Shown here in pieces: positions 9,106-21,402 of a stretch of DNA of 49,347 nt. The notes beneath the pieces were generated by a model, which saw nothing but the letters and a program-made list of their open reading frames with translations, searched no databases and was not told the DNA's origin. The stretch lies in contig JAHBWH010000047.1 of the NCBI GenBank assembly GCA_019637115.1, forward strand, positions 1 through 49,347, given 5' to 3'. Positions within the stretch are counted from its first letter, which is position 1. Each line of letters opens with the position of its first letter. A program made the position numbers and the translations under genes. Source of the stretch: Myxococcales bacterium (GTDB taxonomy: Bacteria; Myxococcota_A; Polyangia; Polyangiales; Houyiibacteriaceae).

Positions 9106-10089
9106 CTATCGCCGCATCGATCGTCGCTCGTCCAACGCGGTGACCAAGTCCTCGGTCTCGAGCGCGGTGCGGTCATCGAGGAGCGCGTTCTTCGCCGCCT
9201 GCTCGCATGCGCGGGTCAGGTCCGCGTGGCTGAGCCCCTCGGCGCTGGCGGCGGCCGCCGTCCAGTCGATCGCCGAGGTCCGAAGCAACGCGAGCCGAGC
9301 CTGCATCACCTCGATCGCGATGTCGGGGCTTGGCAGTTCGTACTCGAAGACGGCGTCGAACCGCCGGAACAAGGCTTGGTCGAGCAGAGACACGTGATTC
9401 GTGGCGCCGACGAGGAGACTGTCGGAGTCGTCCAGCTCCAGGAACTGCAAGAACGAGTTGAGGACGCGTCGGATCTCTCCGACGTCGTTGCCCATCCCGC
9501 GCTCGCTGCCGAGCGCGTCGAACTCGTCGAACAAGTACACGCCTCGGGTCGCGGCGATGGCCTCGAACACCAACCGCAGCTTCGCCGCGGTTTCGCCCAT
9601 GAACTTCGTGATCAGACCGTCGAGTTTGATCGAGAAGAGGGGAAGGCCCAGCTCGCCGGCCAGCGCGGCGGCGGTCATGGTCTTTCCGGTCCCGGGCGGA
9701 CCGATGAGCAGGAGCTTCCGCTGGGGCGAGAAACCATGCGACCGAAGCCGCTCTCGCTGTCGCTGCTCGCGCACGACGCGTTGGAGTCGCTCCGCAAGCG
9801 CGCCGCCGAGCGCCATGTCGTGGATGCGCGTCTTGGGGTACCCCACCGCGAGCAGCCCGGCGAGCTCGCCCCGGGGCAACGCGAGAGGAACCGGCTGCGG
9901 GCCTCGACTGCCCGCCGGCCTCGCCTGCGCCTTCGCCTGGTCGATGAGGTCACGAAGCTCTTGCGCGAAATTGCCTTGCCCCGCACGAGCGGCCTGCGCA
10001 GCGACCTGCATGGCGACGGCGTAGAAGCGGCTGTCGTCGCCTTCGGCGTGGCAACGGATCAATGCCTTGATTTGGTCGGCCTTGGCCAT
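9106..10089 (-). CDS. ietA: AAA+ ATPase, IetA-type defence protein
   Basis: 327 residues from ATG at 10089. Residues 1-85 are helical and may bind the partner protease. The AAA core follows: Walker A GPPGTGKT with Lys136, Walker B VYLFDEFDALGSER, sensor-1 Asn in LLVGATNH, and an arginine-finger-like FRRFD. The C-terminal lid reads GLSHADLTRACEQAAKNALL, typical of FtsH/spastin-like classical AAA proteins. It precedes the S8 protease gene by seven bases. In IetAS both genes are reported to be needed for phage protection; a reasonable model is that the ATPase senses infection or unfolds targets and licenses the protease, but nothing here shows that directly. Upstream lies a C-rich direct repeat (10190-10226). 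Confidence 0.88.
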   Translation of the reverse strand: MAKADQIKALIRCHAEGDDSRFYAVAMQVAAQAARAGQGNFAQELRDLIDQAKAQARPAGSRGPQPVPLALPRGELAGLLAVGYPKTRIHDMALGGALAERLQRVVREQRQRERLRSHGFSPQRKLLLIGPPGTGKTMTAAALAGELGLPLFSIKLDGLITKFMGETAAKLRLVFEAIAATRGVYLFDEFDALGSERGMGNDVGEIRRVLNSFLQFLELDDSDSLLVGATNHVSLLDQALFRRFDAVFEYELPSPDIAIEVMQARLALLRTSAIDWTAAAASAEGLSHADLTRACEQAAKNALLDDRTALETEDLVTALDERRSMRR

Positions 10090-10189
10090 CGTCTCGTCCC
10101 TCGGCGCTCGTTCCCCGTGGTCGGTGAAGGAGCGGGAGTCCGAGGCATGATGCCTTGACGCGGATCCCAGGTCACGCGTTCGACCTCCC

Positions 10190-10226
10190 TCCCCCACCCC
10201 GACCCATCTCCCCCACCCCGACCCAT
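10190..10226. repeat. 19-base direct repeat in a C-rich tract upstream of ietA
   Basis: Two copies of an 18-19 base unit (TCCCCCACCCCGACCCAT) start at 10190 and 10209. They lie inside a strongly pyrimidine-rich tract of roughly 80 bases (10180-10265). On the ietA sense strand the tract is G-rich. It sits between the divergent ietA gene and the truncated peptidase gene, where the promoters should be. Confidence 0.7.
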
Positions 10227-10292
10227 CACCCCCGAACCACCCCTCCACCCGCACCACCCGCCCTCGCCCACGCTCTGCGCTACGCCGGCCAG

Positions 10293-10781
10293 ATGCGGAA
10301 GCTCGCGCCCCTCCTCGTCTTCACGCTCGCCTGCGGTGGCACGCAGGCTTCTCCCGAGACCACGCCGACGACGACGGGCGAGACGACGCAGAGCTCGCGG
10401 CCTCGCCCGCCGATCGCCAAGCAGGTGCCGCACGCGCTGGAGGCGCACGGGCAGACGCGGCGGGACCCCTACTACTGGATGTGCGACGACGACCGCGACG
10501 ATCCGGAGATCCTCGCGCACCTGCGCGCGGCCGCGGTGCGGGCGCCGCTGCGCGACTTCCGCGACGCCCTCTACCAGGAGATCGTCGGGCGCATCCCGCA
10601 GGACGACGCGTCGGTGCCCTCGCGCTACGGGAGCCACGCCACGCCGACACAAACTCTTGGCCCGCCGACTCGCCCGCAGCCCGGCGACGTCGCCACGAGA
10701 CGGTCCTCGAATGGGACGATTGACGCCACGGATGACACGACTCGCGACACTGGGGATCCGAGTCGGGCCGCCGACGCATAG
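10293..10781 (+). pseudogene. Truncated N-terminus of a lipoprotein prolyl oligopeptidase (S9, oligopeptidase B-like)
   Basis: From ATG at 10293 the protein begins MRKLAPLLVFTLACGG, a lipoprotein-like signal. It then reads PPIAKQVPHALEAHGQTRRD, PYYWMCDDDRDDPEILAHL and GRIPQDDASVP. This matches the opening of protease II/oligopeptidase B-type S9A peptidases, where the propeller starts with HG-x-x-R-x-D-x-YYW and RIP. Homology stops near residue 115 (about base 10635). The remaining 48 codons are Thr/Ser/Arg-rich and do not resemble the family. The whole propeller and the Ser-Asp-His catalytic domain, some 550 residues, are absent. This is best read as a 5' remnant left by a deletion or insertion whose breakpoint is near 10635. 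It could still make a small lipoprotein, but not an active peptidase. Confidence 0.7.
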
Positions 10782-10789
10782 TACGGGCC

Positions 10790-11791
10790 ATGACAGGGAT
10801 CCGATGGACCCGCGCGAACCGCAAGAAGCTTCATGGCTTCCGCCGCCCGCACCAGCATGATCCGGCCGACGTCGCTCCGACGCTCGAGGCCGCGTGGTCG
10901 CGACTCGTCCGCGCCGCCGAGCAGGTCACGGTCGTGGGGGACGACAAGCTCGCCGCCACGAGCCGCGCCGTCCTCGAGGAACTCCGCGCAGACGCCCCGC
11001 CAGAGGAGCTGGACGTCGAGCGCGAGCTGATACGTACGGCGTTCTTCCTCGGGCCGCTCCGCGAGCGCGACACGATGAAGTGGGAGAGCTGGGCGATCGT
11101 GCGCGACCTCGTCGCCCTCTGGGTGGAGCGGGGGGGCGTGGCGTTCGCGGCTCGGGTGCTCGACCAGCCGCCCGCTTGGAACACCTTCAGCAGCAGCCGC
11201 TCGCCGACCGAGGTGGTCTTTCAACCCCAGCCGCTGCCCGCGGCCGACGAGCTCCAAGACTGGGACCGTGACCCGAACACGGGCGGCCCTCGGGAGCACA
11301 TCGGGCCGTATGCGACCTATGCGCAGGTCCTGCCTGCGTGGTGGGCGCTCCGGTGCCGCGTCTCGAGGATGGACGAAGGCGCCGTCGCGGCGGCATCCAA
11401 GGGGTGCGCGCCCCTGCTCGAAGGCTTGCCACAGGGACGTTGCTGCGACGGCGGCTGGTTCCGGCGCGCCGCGCTGCTCTTCGCGCTGAGCCGGGATCGC
11501 GCGGTCACTGCGGACGGGATCGCGCGTCTCGACGCCGCGTGGGAGGGCACCCTCGTATGGGATGGGGTCGCCATGCTCTTCGCTGCCGCGCCGGACGCCG
11601 CGACCGCTCTGGCCCTGGCTCACCGCAGTCCGGTCAACCCTCGGGTGTACGCCTTCGACGTGGTCGAGGCGTTCGAAGCAGACGCCGCGCCCGTGCTCCA
11701 GCACCTCTTCACGGAGGTTCGGAGGCACAGCGCGCTGCGGTACCTCAAGGACGTCCGCGCCGCGATCGCGCTCACGGGCGCAAAGGTCTGA
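10790..11791 (+). CDS. Hypothetical protein, 333 residues
   Basis: Starts at ATG 10790, nine bases after the stop of the truncated peptidase, with a possible -10-like TAGTAC just before the start, which would suit a leaderless transcript. The sequence is soluble and helix-rich, with pairs of helices such as LDVERELIRTAFFLGPLRERD and WESWAIVRDLVALWVERGG. Its C-terminal third (DGIARLDAAWEGTLVWDGVAML, ...VEAFEADAAPVLQHLF) looks like a HEAT- or TPR-like solenoid. No catalytic motif, signal or membrane segment is seen. I do not recognise the family. Its position beside the defence pair and a broken gene suggests the accessory gene pool. Confidence 0.65.
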   Translation: MTGIRWTRANRKKLHGFRRPHQHDPADVAPTLEAAWSRLVRAAEQVTVVGDDKLAATSRAVLEELRADAPPEELDVERELIRTAFFLGPLRERDTMKWESWAIVRDLVALWVERGGVAFAARVLDQPPAWNTFSSSRSPTEVVFQPQPLPAADELQDWDRDPNTGGPREHIGPYATYAQVLPAWWALRCRVSRMDEGAVAAASKGCAPLLEGLPQGRCCDGGWFRRAALLFALSRDRAVTADGIARLDAAWEGTLVWDGVAMLFAAAPDAATALALAHRSPVNPRVYAFDVVEAFEADAAPVLQHLFTEVRRHSALRYLKDVRAAIALTGAKV

Positions 11792-11804
11792 CGCCCAAAT
11801 TCGC

Positions 11805-12116
11805 TCACTGAGAAAGGCGCGCGCGCTCGATCACCAGCCCGACGAAGCCGCCAAAGCCCGCCGCGGTTCGCTCCTCCTCCGGGCACGAGCCGAGCTCGCA
11901 GCGCGGGAAGAACGAGACCCGCCCACGCGACACGCCGACGTCGAGGGACACCTTCAGCTTCGGCGACTCCGGGGCGGTGAGCTGCACGCGCGCGCCGAGC
12001 TCCGAGGCCCATGACCAGGGCGCCGTCGCCGAGGAGCTTTCCGAGCGCGGAACCGCGGAGCGAGACTCGCGCGCGCGGGCGCCACCGCGGAGCCCGCGGC
12101 GCATCTCCCGATGCAA
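11805..12116 (-). pseudogene. Decayed 3' fragment, possibly of a beta-barrel or secreted protein
   Basis: Reading the minus strand, the last 65 or so codons look protein-like: GARVQLTAPESPKLKVSLDV, then SRGRVSFFPRCELGSCPEEE and GFGGFVGLVIERARLSQ before the stop at 11805. This alternating pattern resembles the last strands of an outer-membrane or autotransporter-type barrel. Upstream of about 12005 the frame turns into Arg/Ser-rich noise, while another frame briefly looks better (GALVMGLG). That suggests a frameshift in a degraded gene. No start or ribosome site is convincing. The rest of 11792-12264 shows nothing beyond the tandem repeat at 12222. Treat as a fragment; identity is a guess. Confidence 0.35.
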
Positions 12117-12221
12117 GATCGAGAGGGATTGGACGCGGGCGAGGCGATGGAAGCGCGAGCGGCACGGGGCGCTCGTCTGTGGTCGCTGGCCGGTGTTGTA
12201 CTCCTCGATCCGCAGCTAGGA

Positions 12222-12273
12222 GAGCTCAGAACGCGAGCTCAGAACCCGAGCTCAGAACCCGAGCTCAGAACCC
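12222..12273. repeat. 13-base tandem repeat spanning the stop codon of the FAD oxidase
   Basis: Four adjoining copies of GAGCTCAGAACCC (first copy ends CGC) at 12222, 12235, 12248 and 12261. The last copy contains the TGA stop (12265-12267, minus strand) of the neighbouring oxidoreductase. The array therefore repeats the last Gly-Phe-stop codons of that gene. Replication slippage at the 3' end of the gene is the simplest origin. Confidence 0.9.
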
Positions 12274-14154
12274 GAGGTGCTCTCGCCAGTAGCTCGTCGC
12301 GAAGACGCCCTTGGGGTCGAGCTGCGCGCGGAGCGCGAGGAAGTCCGCCAGCCGCAGCTGCGAGGCGTAATGGGCCCGCCACGCGTCGCTCGCCGGCGGG
12401 AGCCACTTGCCCCAATGGGGCCGGAACGCCAGGTCCTTCAAGAGATCCCAGAAGGGCCGATAGAAGGCCTCCGGAGAGCCGGCGTCGAGACCGAACCAGA
12501 ACACGTCGACCCGCAGCACGTCCGCGCCATGCGCGGGGCTGATCCAGAAGTCGTCCGCCTTCGCGGCGTAGATCTCGCAGCTGAAGGTGCCCGTGGCGGC
12601 GAGCGCCCCGCGCGGGGTGCCGTCGCCCGCGTAGTGTTTGCGCAGGCGGTTCATCGCCTCGTCGCAGCGCTCCATCGGGATCCAGAGCTCGGTGAACTCG
12701 GTCGGCCAGAGGAGGTCGTCCATCTGGTTGTCCATAGGGAGCCCGCAGCGCCACGAGTCCCAAAAGGGCGTCCCGTCGCGGTCGATGGAGACGAAGAGGT
12801 CGAGCACGTAGGGCATCGCCCACGGCAGGGCGAGCTTCACGCCGTCCGCGAGGAGCTGCGCGAGCCGCGTGTCGAAGGCCCTCTGCGAGACGAGCTCGAG
12901 CAGCTTCACGAGCCCATGCACGAACGCGTCCCACGCCGGGTGGCCGGCGACCGTCGGCACCGCACCGAGCTCGCGCCGCACCAGCTCCGCGAAGCGCTCG
13001 ACCTCGTCGGGCGCAGCGGCGGACTCGAGCGGCGCGTCGGCGTGCGCGCGGAGGGCGGCGTGGGTGCCGTTGCGGACGTGCCCGAGCACCTGATCGCGAT
13101 GACGGACGGCGTGGAAGGTCGCGGCCGTGCTCGGGACGCTCTCCCCCGGTAGACAGGGGCAAGCGTCCGGGTTGGGCGCGCCGGCGAGGAACGCCTCGAG
13201 CTTGTCGTACCAGGCGAGCTGCAGCTTCGAAGGCACTACCGAGATGTCGTCGAGGTTCCCGAGCACCGTGTACGTGAGCGACCCGGCGAGGGCGGCGAGC
13301 TGGGGTGTCCGACCGAGCTCGCGGTAGGGGTTTCGCTTCATCCGCGGGATCGGCTCGACGCGGCCCGCGCGCCAGATCTGCACCCGCTCGAAGCCGCGCT
13401 GAGGCCACCACATCAGGCGCGAGTACGGGGTCTGACGCAGGAAGCTCGCGAGGCTCTTGGGGCTCGCGTTCGGCGCGAAGAGGTCGACGGGGGACTCGGG
13501 ATCGTCGGTCCTCACGGTGACCTGATCGCCGAAGACGTCGAACGTCGGCCCCACGCGGAAGCTGACCGCGACCACCACGGCGAGCAGCCCGAGGTTCACG
13601 CCGAGCGCGCCGAAGCGCGGGTCGGCGCGATCGATCACGTGGAGGTGGCCGAGCCCGTCGACGATCTCGAAGGAGACGATCTGGTCACCCACCGCGTGGG
13701 TCAGCGATCCCCCGCTCGAGCCCGTCGCGAGGAACCCCGCCACGGTCTGGTGGGTGATGCCGCCGGTGTCGGCGAGCGCATACCCGCGCTCCTGAAGCTG
13801 CCAGCCCAGACTGTTCTCCCACGTCGACGTGCCGGTCGGATCGTAGGGATCGAGGCCGAGGTGGCAGCCCGCCTCCACCCGGACGAGGGCGTGTGTGGCG
13901 TCTGCCTCCGGCGTGATCGCCACGTCTCGGAGGCGATCGAGCATCACCTCGATCACGTCGCTCGGCGGCGCGCCCTCGCCGTCGAAACCGGTCGAGTAGA
14001 TCGCCGCCGGGACGCTATGCCCCGACCCGCGAACGCGGAGTGACCGCGTGGTTCCGTCGATTGCGCCGCCCGCGAGCTGCACGAGCCATTGCACCTCGGC
14101 CACGTCGTTCGGGTGGTAGTAGCCGTCCGCCCCACGCTGCACCGTGCTGGTCAT
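12265..14154 (-). CDS. FAD-binding oxidoreductase (PCMH/VAO type, sugar-lactone-oxidase-like)
   Basis: 629 residues. ATG at 14154 is chosen because GGAGG lies nine bases upstream; an ORF start 60 bases earlier has no such site. The N-terminal part reads HPNDVAEVQWLVQLAGG then LRVRGSGHSVPAA, the FAD pyrophosphate-binding loop of the VAO/PCMH fold. ALADTGGITHQTVAGFLATG then SSGGS is the second FAD motif. The C-terminal end LALRAQLDPKGVFATSYWREHLGF matches the closing DP-x-x-x-F segment of gulono- and arabinono-lactone oxidases. The family is usually about 430-550 residues, so the middle (roughly 220-400) carries extra sequence. No signal peptide is visible. It oxidises an alcohol or lactone using O2 or another acceptor; the substrate is unknown. 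It diverges from the kinase gene. Confidence 0.85.
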   Translation of the reverse strand: MTSTVQRGADGYYHPNDVAEVQWLVQLAGGAIDGTTRSLRVRGSGHSVPAAIYSTGFDGEGAPPSDVIEVMLDRLRDVAITPEADATHALVRVEAGCHLGLDPYDPTGTSTWENSLGWQLQERGYALADTGGITHQTVAGFLATGSSGGSLTHAVGDQIVSFEIVDGLGHLHVIDRADPRFGALGVNLGLLAVVVAVSFRVGPTFDVFGDQVTVRTDDPESPVDLFAPNASPKSLASFLRQTPYSRLMWWPQRGFERVQIWRAGRVEPIPRMKRNPYRELGRTPQLAALAGSLTYTVLGNLDDISVVPSKLQLAWYDKLEAFLAGAPNPDACPCLPGESVPSTAATFHAVRHRDQVLGHVRNGTHAALRAHADAPLESAAAPDEVERFAELVRRELGAVPTVAGHPAWDAFVHGLVKLLELVSQRAFDTRLAQLLADGVKLALPWAMPYVLDLFVSIDRDGTPFWDSWRCGLPMDNQMDDLLWPTEFTELWIPMERCDEAMNRLRKHYAGDGTPRGALAATGTFSCEIYAAKADDFWISPAHGADVLRVDVFWFGLDAGSPEAFYRPFWDLLKDLAFRPHWGKWLPPASDAWRAHYASQLRLADFLALRAQLDPKGVFATSYWREHLGF

Positions 14155-14389
14155 CCCGTCGTTCCTCCAGGAGACGCGTCGCTCCGCGTGTCCCCGCTCC
14201 GATGCCCTCGACACGTGCCGTTCGTCGCGGCGGAGGGTCGCAACGAGCGACGCCTCGGGTCAACGAGAACCCTCCCCGAGCGAGCATTGTTCGGGCGGGG
14301 CCTGCCCTCGCCGGACCAACCGCCCGACCGACCGTGCCAAGCGCGTCGAACGTGACCGCGACGACCGCGCACGCGTAAGCTCGGCGTCC

Positions 14390-18127
<3,738 letters not shown>

Positions 18128-18163
18128 GCCCCTGTGTTCGCCAGTGTTTCACCAGCCCGGAGA

Positions 18164-20167
18164 TCACCACCGCCAGAGGGGCAGCGCGCTCGCGTGGTCG
18201 TCGGTGAAGAGGCGCGGCCGGACGTCGATCGCGCGCCACCCGAAGGCGGCGAGCGCCCGCACTCGCTCGGCGGGGCCGATCGCGACGTAGCGTGACGCAT
18301 CCTCGAGCACGCCGAGCCCTTCGCCGCGATCCTTGACCCACGCCTCGAGGCCACGCGCCTCGGCGGCGGCGCGCAGCGGGGGCCGCAGGTCGAGGTAGCG
18401 ATTCGAGACGTGATAGAGGACGAGCCCACCGGGTCGCACCCGCTCGCGGTAGACGTCGAGCGCCTCGAGCGTCAGCAGGTGCAGGGGGACCGCGTCGCCG
18501 CTGAAGGCGTCGATGACGAGGAGGTCGTAGGGCGGCGCGTCGTCTCGCGGGATCGTGTGCCGCGCGTCGCCGATGACGACGCGCACCTCGGCCCCCGCCT
18601 CGGTCGCGCGCCCGAGGTAGGTGAACCACCCGCGCGCGAGCTCCTCCACGACCGGGTCCAGCTCGAAGAACGTCAGGTGCTCTCCGCTCTCGAGGTGCCC
18701 CGCCACCGCGCCGACACCGAGGCCGACCACGCCAAGTCGCCTGGGCCGCGGGAGGGTGCGCAGCGCGTCGCCGAGCGGGCTGTCGCGGTGGTAGTAGCCG
18801 AGCGGCGCGCGCGAGAGGTGGAGGTCGTCCGCCGCACCGACGAGGGCCTGCCGGCCGTGCACCGTGCGCCCGCTGTCGAGGCGCCGCATGCGGTGCTCAC
18901 GCTCGACCACGTCGACCACGCGGTGCACCCCGTAGGGGCTTCGCCGCTGCTCGAGCGTCCGGCCCACCTCGTCGCCGAGCGGCGCGAAGATCGCCGCGCC
19001 GGCCGCGAGGGCGACGAGGCCGAAGGTGATCTGCGAGGCGCGCGGCGCCCGCCACGCCGCGCGTCGCGCGCCCACCGTGACGAGCAGCAGCGCGAGCGCC
19101 ACCGGATACTCGAGGAGCGCGTCGAAGACGGCGGGCGCGAGCAAGGCCACGAAGGCGCTGCCGAGCCACCCTCCGAGAGCGAGCGCGAGGTAGAACCAGG
19201 TGAGCTGCGCGGGGTCGGGGCGGTCCTCGTAGAGCTCGCCGTGGGCGGCCATCGCGACGACGAAGAGCACGAAGAGGTGGACGAGCGGCAGCCACCCCTC
19301 GACCCCGGCGATGCGGAAGTACGCGACCAGGCCGAGGAGCGCGACGTGTGGCCAGAGGCGCCGGATCCAGCGCGGATGCCAGCCGCGCCCGAAGACGAGG
19401 ATGAAGGTCAGCAGATAGACGATGAGCGGGGGGATCCACACGAGCGGCGCGTTCCCCACGTCGAGCACGAAGACGTTCGTGACCGAGAGCGAGAAGGCCG
19501 AGGGCCACGCCGCGACCAGCACCCAATAGACCATCCGACCGAGCCTCGGTCGTCCGCGGGAGAGCCCCTCGGCCTGGCGCGGCTCCTCGGGCGCGAGAGT
19601 GCGCCAGGTCGCGAAGGCGATCCCGAGCCACGCGAGGTAGAGCAGCGCCCACAGGCCCCCCTGCAGGCGCAGCCCCGAGGCCGGCTCCCACACGAAGACG
19701 TAGACCAGGAGCGCGAGCATCGAGCCCGCGTTGCTCGCCGCGTAGAGCCGCCACGGCTCGCGCCGCGCCTCCTCCGGGACGGTGGTCGCGTAGACCCACC
19801 AGCGCTGCGCGACGACGCTCGTCGTCGCCAGCACGACGAAGGGCACGCCGAAGCGGAGGCAGAGCACGCCGAGGAGCGTCGGCACGTCGGGCGTCGCGGG
19901 CGCCTCGGGCGGGACGAAGGGCAAGAACGCGACGGGCAGCAGCAGCACGCCGAGGTGCCAGGCGCCGAGGCGCGGGGCGAGGAGGTGCGCGTAGAGGTAG
20001 CCCAGGAAGAGCGCGCCCTGGAAGAACATGAGGGCGGTCGACCAGACGTGAAACGCGCTGCCGAAGCTCGGCAGGAGGAGCCGCCCGAGCAGCGGCTCCA
20101 TCGCGAAGAGCAGCGCCGCGCCGACGCCCACGAAGAGCGTGGGGAGAAGCCGAGCCCCGAGGGACAT
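18164..20167 (-). CDS. Polytopic membrane protein with spermidine synthase-like domain
   Basis: 667 residues from ATG at 20167. The first 430 or so residues contain about 12 hydrophobic segments, starting LLPTLFVGVGAALLFAMEPL, in the arrangement of MFS-like spermidine synthase fusions. Residues 500-667 form a Rossmann aminopropyltransferase-like domain: LGVVGLGVGAVAGH for the nucleotide site, FFELDPVV with the acidic residue that binds ribose, VIGDAR, and YDLLVIDAFSGDAVPLHLLT. The gatekeeping Asp pair of true spermidine synthases reads as D-A-F-S-G-D here, as in many of these fusions. Polyamine formation is therefore not assured; the enzyme may use another amine or a lipid. Convergent with the kinase. 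Confidence 0.85.
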   Translation of the reverse strand: MSLGARLLPTLFVGVGAALLFAMEPLLGRLLLPSFGSAFHVWSTALMFFQGALFLGYLYAHLLAPRLGAWHLGVLLLPVAFLPFVPPEAPATPDVPTLLGVLCLRFGVPFVVLATTSVVAQRWWVYATTVPEEARREPWRLYAASNAGSMLALLVYVFVWEPASGLRLQGGLWALLYLAWLGIAFATWRTLAPEEPRQAEGLSRGRPRLGRMVYWVLVAAWPSAFSLSVTNVFVLDVGNAPLVWIPPLIVYLLTFILVFGRGWHPRWIRRLWPHVALLGLVAYFRIAGVEGWLPLVHLFVLFVVAMAAHGELYEDRPDPAQLTWFYLALALGGWLGSAFVALLAPAVFDALLEYPVALALLLVTVGARRAAWRAPRASQITFGLVALAAGAAIFAPLGDEVGRTLEQRRSPYGVHRVVDVVEREHRMRRLDSGRTVHGRQALVGAADDLHLSRAPLGYYHRDSPLGDALRTLPRPRRLGVVGLGVGAVAGHLESGEHLTFFELDPVVEELARGWFTYLGRATEAGAEVRVVIGDARHTIPRDDAPPYDLLVIDAFSGDAVPLHLLTLEALDVYRERVRPGGLVLYHVSNRYLDLRPPLRAAAEARGLEAWVKDRGEGLGVLEDASRYVAIGPAERVRALAAFGWRAIDVRPRLFTDDHASALPLWRW

Positions 20168-20365
20168 GGGGGCCGACAGTAGTACACCCGGGCGGGCGCG
20201 GGGGCACCAGCAGGCCCCCCAGGTCGCGCGAGCCAATTTCTCGACCGGCCAGCCGGAATGCGGGAGTCTGGTCACCGAGCGACGTCCCATCCTTTTGACG
20301 CTGGGCCTCAACGAGTCTATCCCTCGCCGCCGTGCGCCCTAGGCGCCGATCGCCAGGAGAGAGAT

Positions 20366-21361
20366 GTGACCACCCTCAGCCGAGCCGAGATCGAACGCCG
20401 AGACAAGGCACTCGTCGACGCGACGCGACCCTTCTGCAAGGAGGACGTCGCGCGAAGCTGGCGAGAGACGTTGATCACCCTCTGGGTCCTCGTCCTCTGC
20501 ATCGCCCTCGCGGCGGCCGCGCCCCAGCTCTGGATCCGCATCCCCGCGTCGCTCGTCGCCGGCCTCGTGATCGTCCGAGGCTTCATCCTCTACCACGACC
20601 ACCAGCACAACGCGCTGCTCCGCTTCTCGCCGATCGGCCGCGCGCTCTTCTGGATCTACGGCGTCCTCGTGCTCACGCCGCCGACGGTCTGGCGCCAGAC
20701 CCACAACTACCACCACGCCCACAACACCAAGATCGTGGGCTCGCACGTGGGCTCCTACCCCATCCTCACGGTCGACCTCTGGAAGAAGCTGACGCCTCGT
20801 CAGCAGCTCATGTACCGCATCACGCGGCACCCGCTGAACATCCTCTTCGGCTACTTCACGGTCTTCGGCTTCGGCATGTGCATCTCGCCCTTCCTCCGCC
20901 GGCCGAAGGGCAACTGGGACAGCCTCTTCTCGCTCGTCCTGCACGTCGCCATCGTCGTGACGGTCGGCACGCTCGCGGGCTGGGACGTGGCGCTCCTCGC
21001 GGTCGTCCTCCCCCTCTTCGTCGCCTGCGCGCTCGGCGGCTACCTCTTCTACGCCCAGCACAACTTCGAGGGCATGAGGGTCCAGCCCCGCCAGGAGTGG
21101 AGCTACGGCAGCGCGGCGCTCGAGAGCTCGAGCTTCCTCGAGACGGGCCCGATCCTTCAGTGGTTCACCGGGAACATCGGCTTCCACCACGTGCACCACC
21201 TGAACCCGCGCATCCCGTTCTACAACCTGCCGGACGCGATGGCGGCGATCCCGGAGCTCCAGAACCCCGGCCGCACCTCCCTCGCGCCGGGCGAGGTCCT
21301 GGCTTGCTTCAAGCTGAAGCTCTGGGACCCGGTCCAAAACCGCATGGTCGGCTATCCCTGA
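20366..21361 (+). CDS. Membrane fatty acid desaturase (beta-carotene hydroxylase/DesA type)
   Basis: 331 residues from GTG at 20366, preceded by AGGAGAGAGAT. Three His boxes are present with the usual spacing: H77-D-H-Q-H81, H113-N-Y-H-H117 and H274-H-V-H-H278. These bind the di-iron centre that abstracts hydrogen from the acyl chain. Four hydrophobic stretches flank them (LWVLVLCIALAAAA, LWIRIPASLVAGLVIV, LVLHVAIVVTVGTLAG, VVLPLFVACALGGY). This type introduces cis double bonds into membrane acyl chains, often in response to cold. The methyltransferase gene follows 41 bases later. Delta position and acyl carrier cannot be read from sequence. Confidence 0.93.
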   Translation: MTTLSRAEIERRDKALVDATRPFCKEDVARSWRETLITLWVLVLCIALAAAAPQLWIRIPASLVAGLVIVRGFILYHDHQHNALLRFSPIGRALFWIYGVLVLTPPTVWRQTHNYHHAHNTKIVGSHVGSYPILTVDLWKKLTPRQQLMYRITRHPLNILFGYFTVFGFGMCISPFLRRPKGNWDSLFSLVLHVAIVVTVGTLAGWDVALLAVVLPLFVACALGGYLFYAQHNFEGMRVQPRQEWSYGSAALESSSFLETGPILQWFTGNIGFHHVHHLNPRIPFYNLPDAMAAIPELQNPGRTSLAPGEVLACFKLKLWDPVQNRMVGYP

Positions 21362-21402
21362 TCCCCCGGCGGAGGCCCCGCCCCACCGATCGCCGTAACG
21401 CC

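Noticed and set aside
18410-20182. 590-codon open frame on the plus strand rich in Glu, Arg and Asp
   Set aside because: It is antisense to the spermidine-synthase-like gene; its composition is that of a complement-strand shadow in GC-rich DNA and it has no domain signature.
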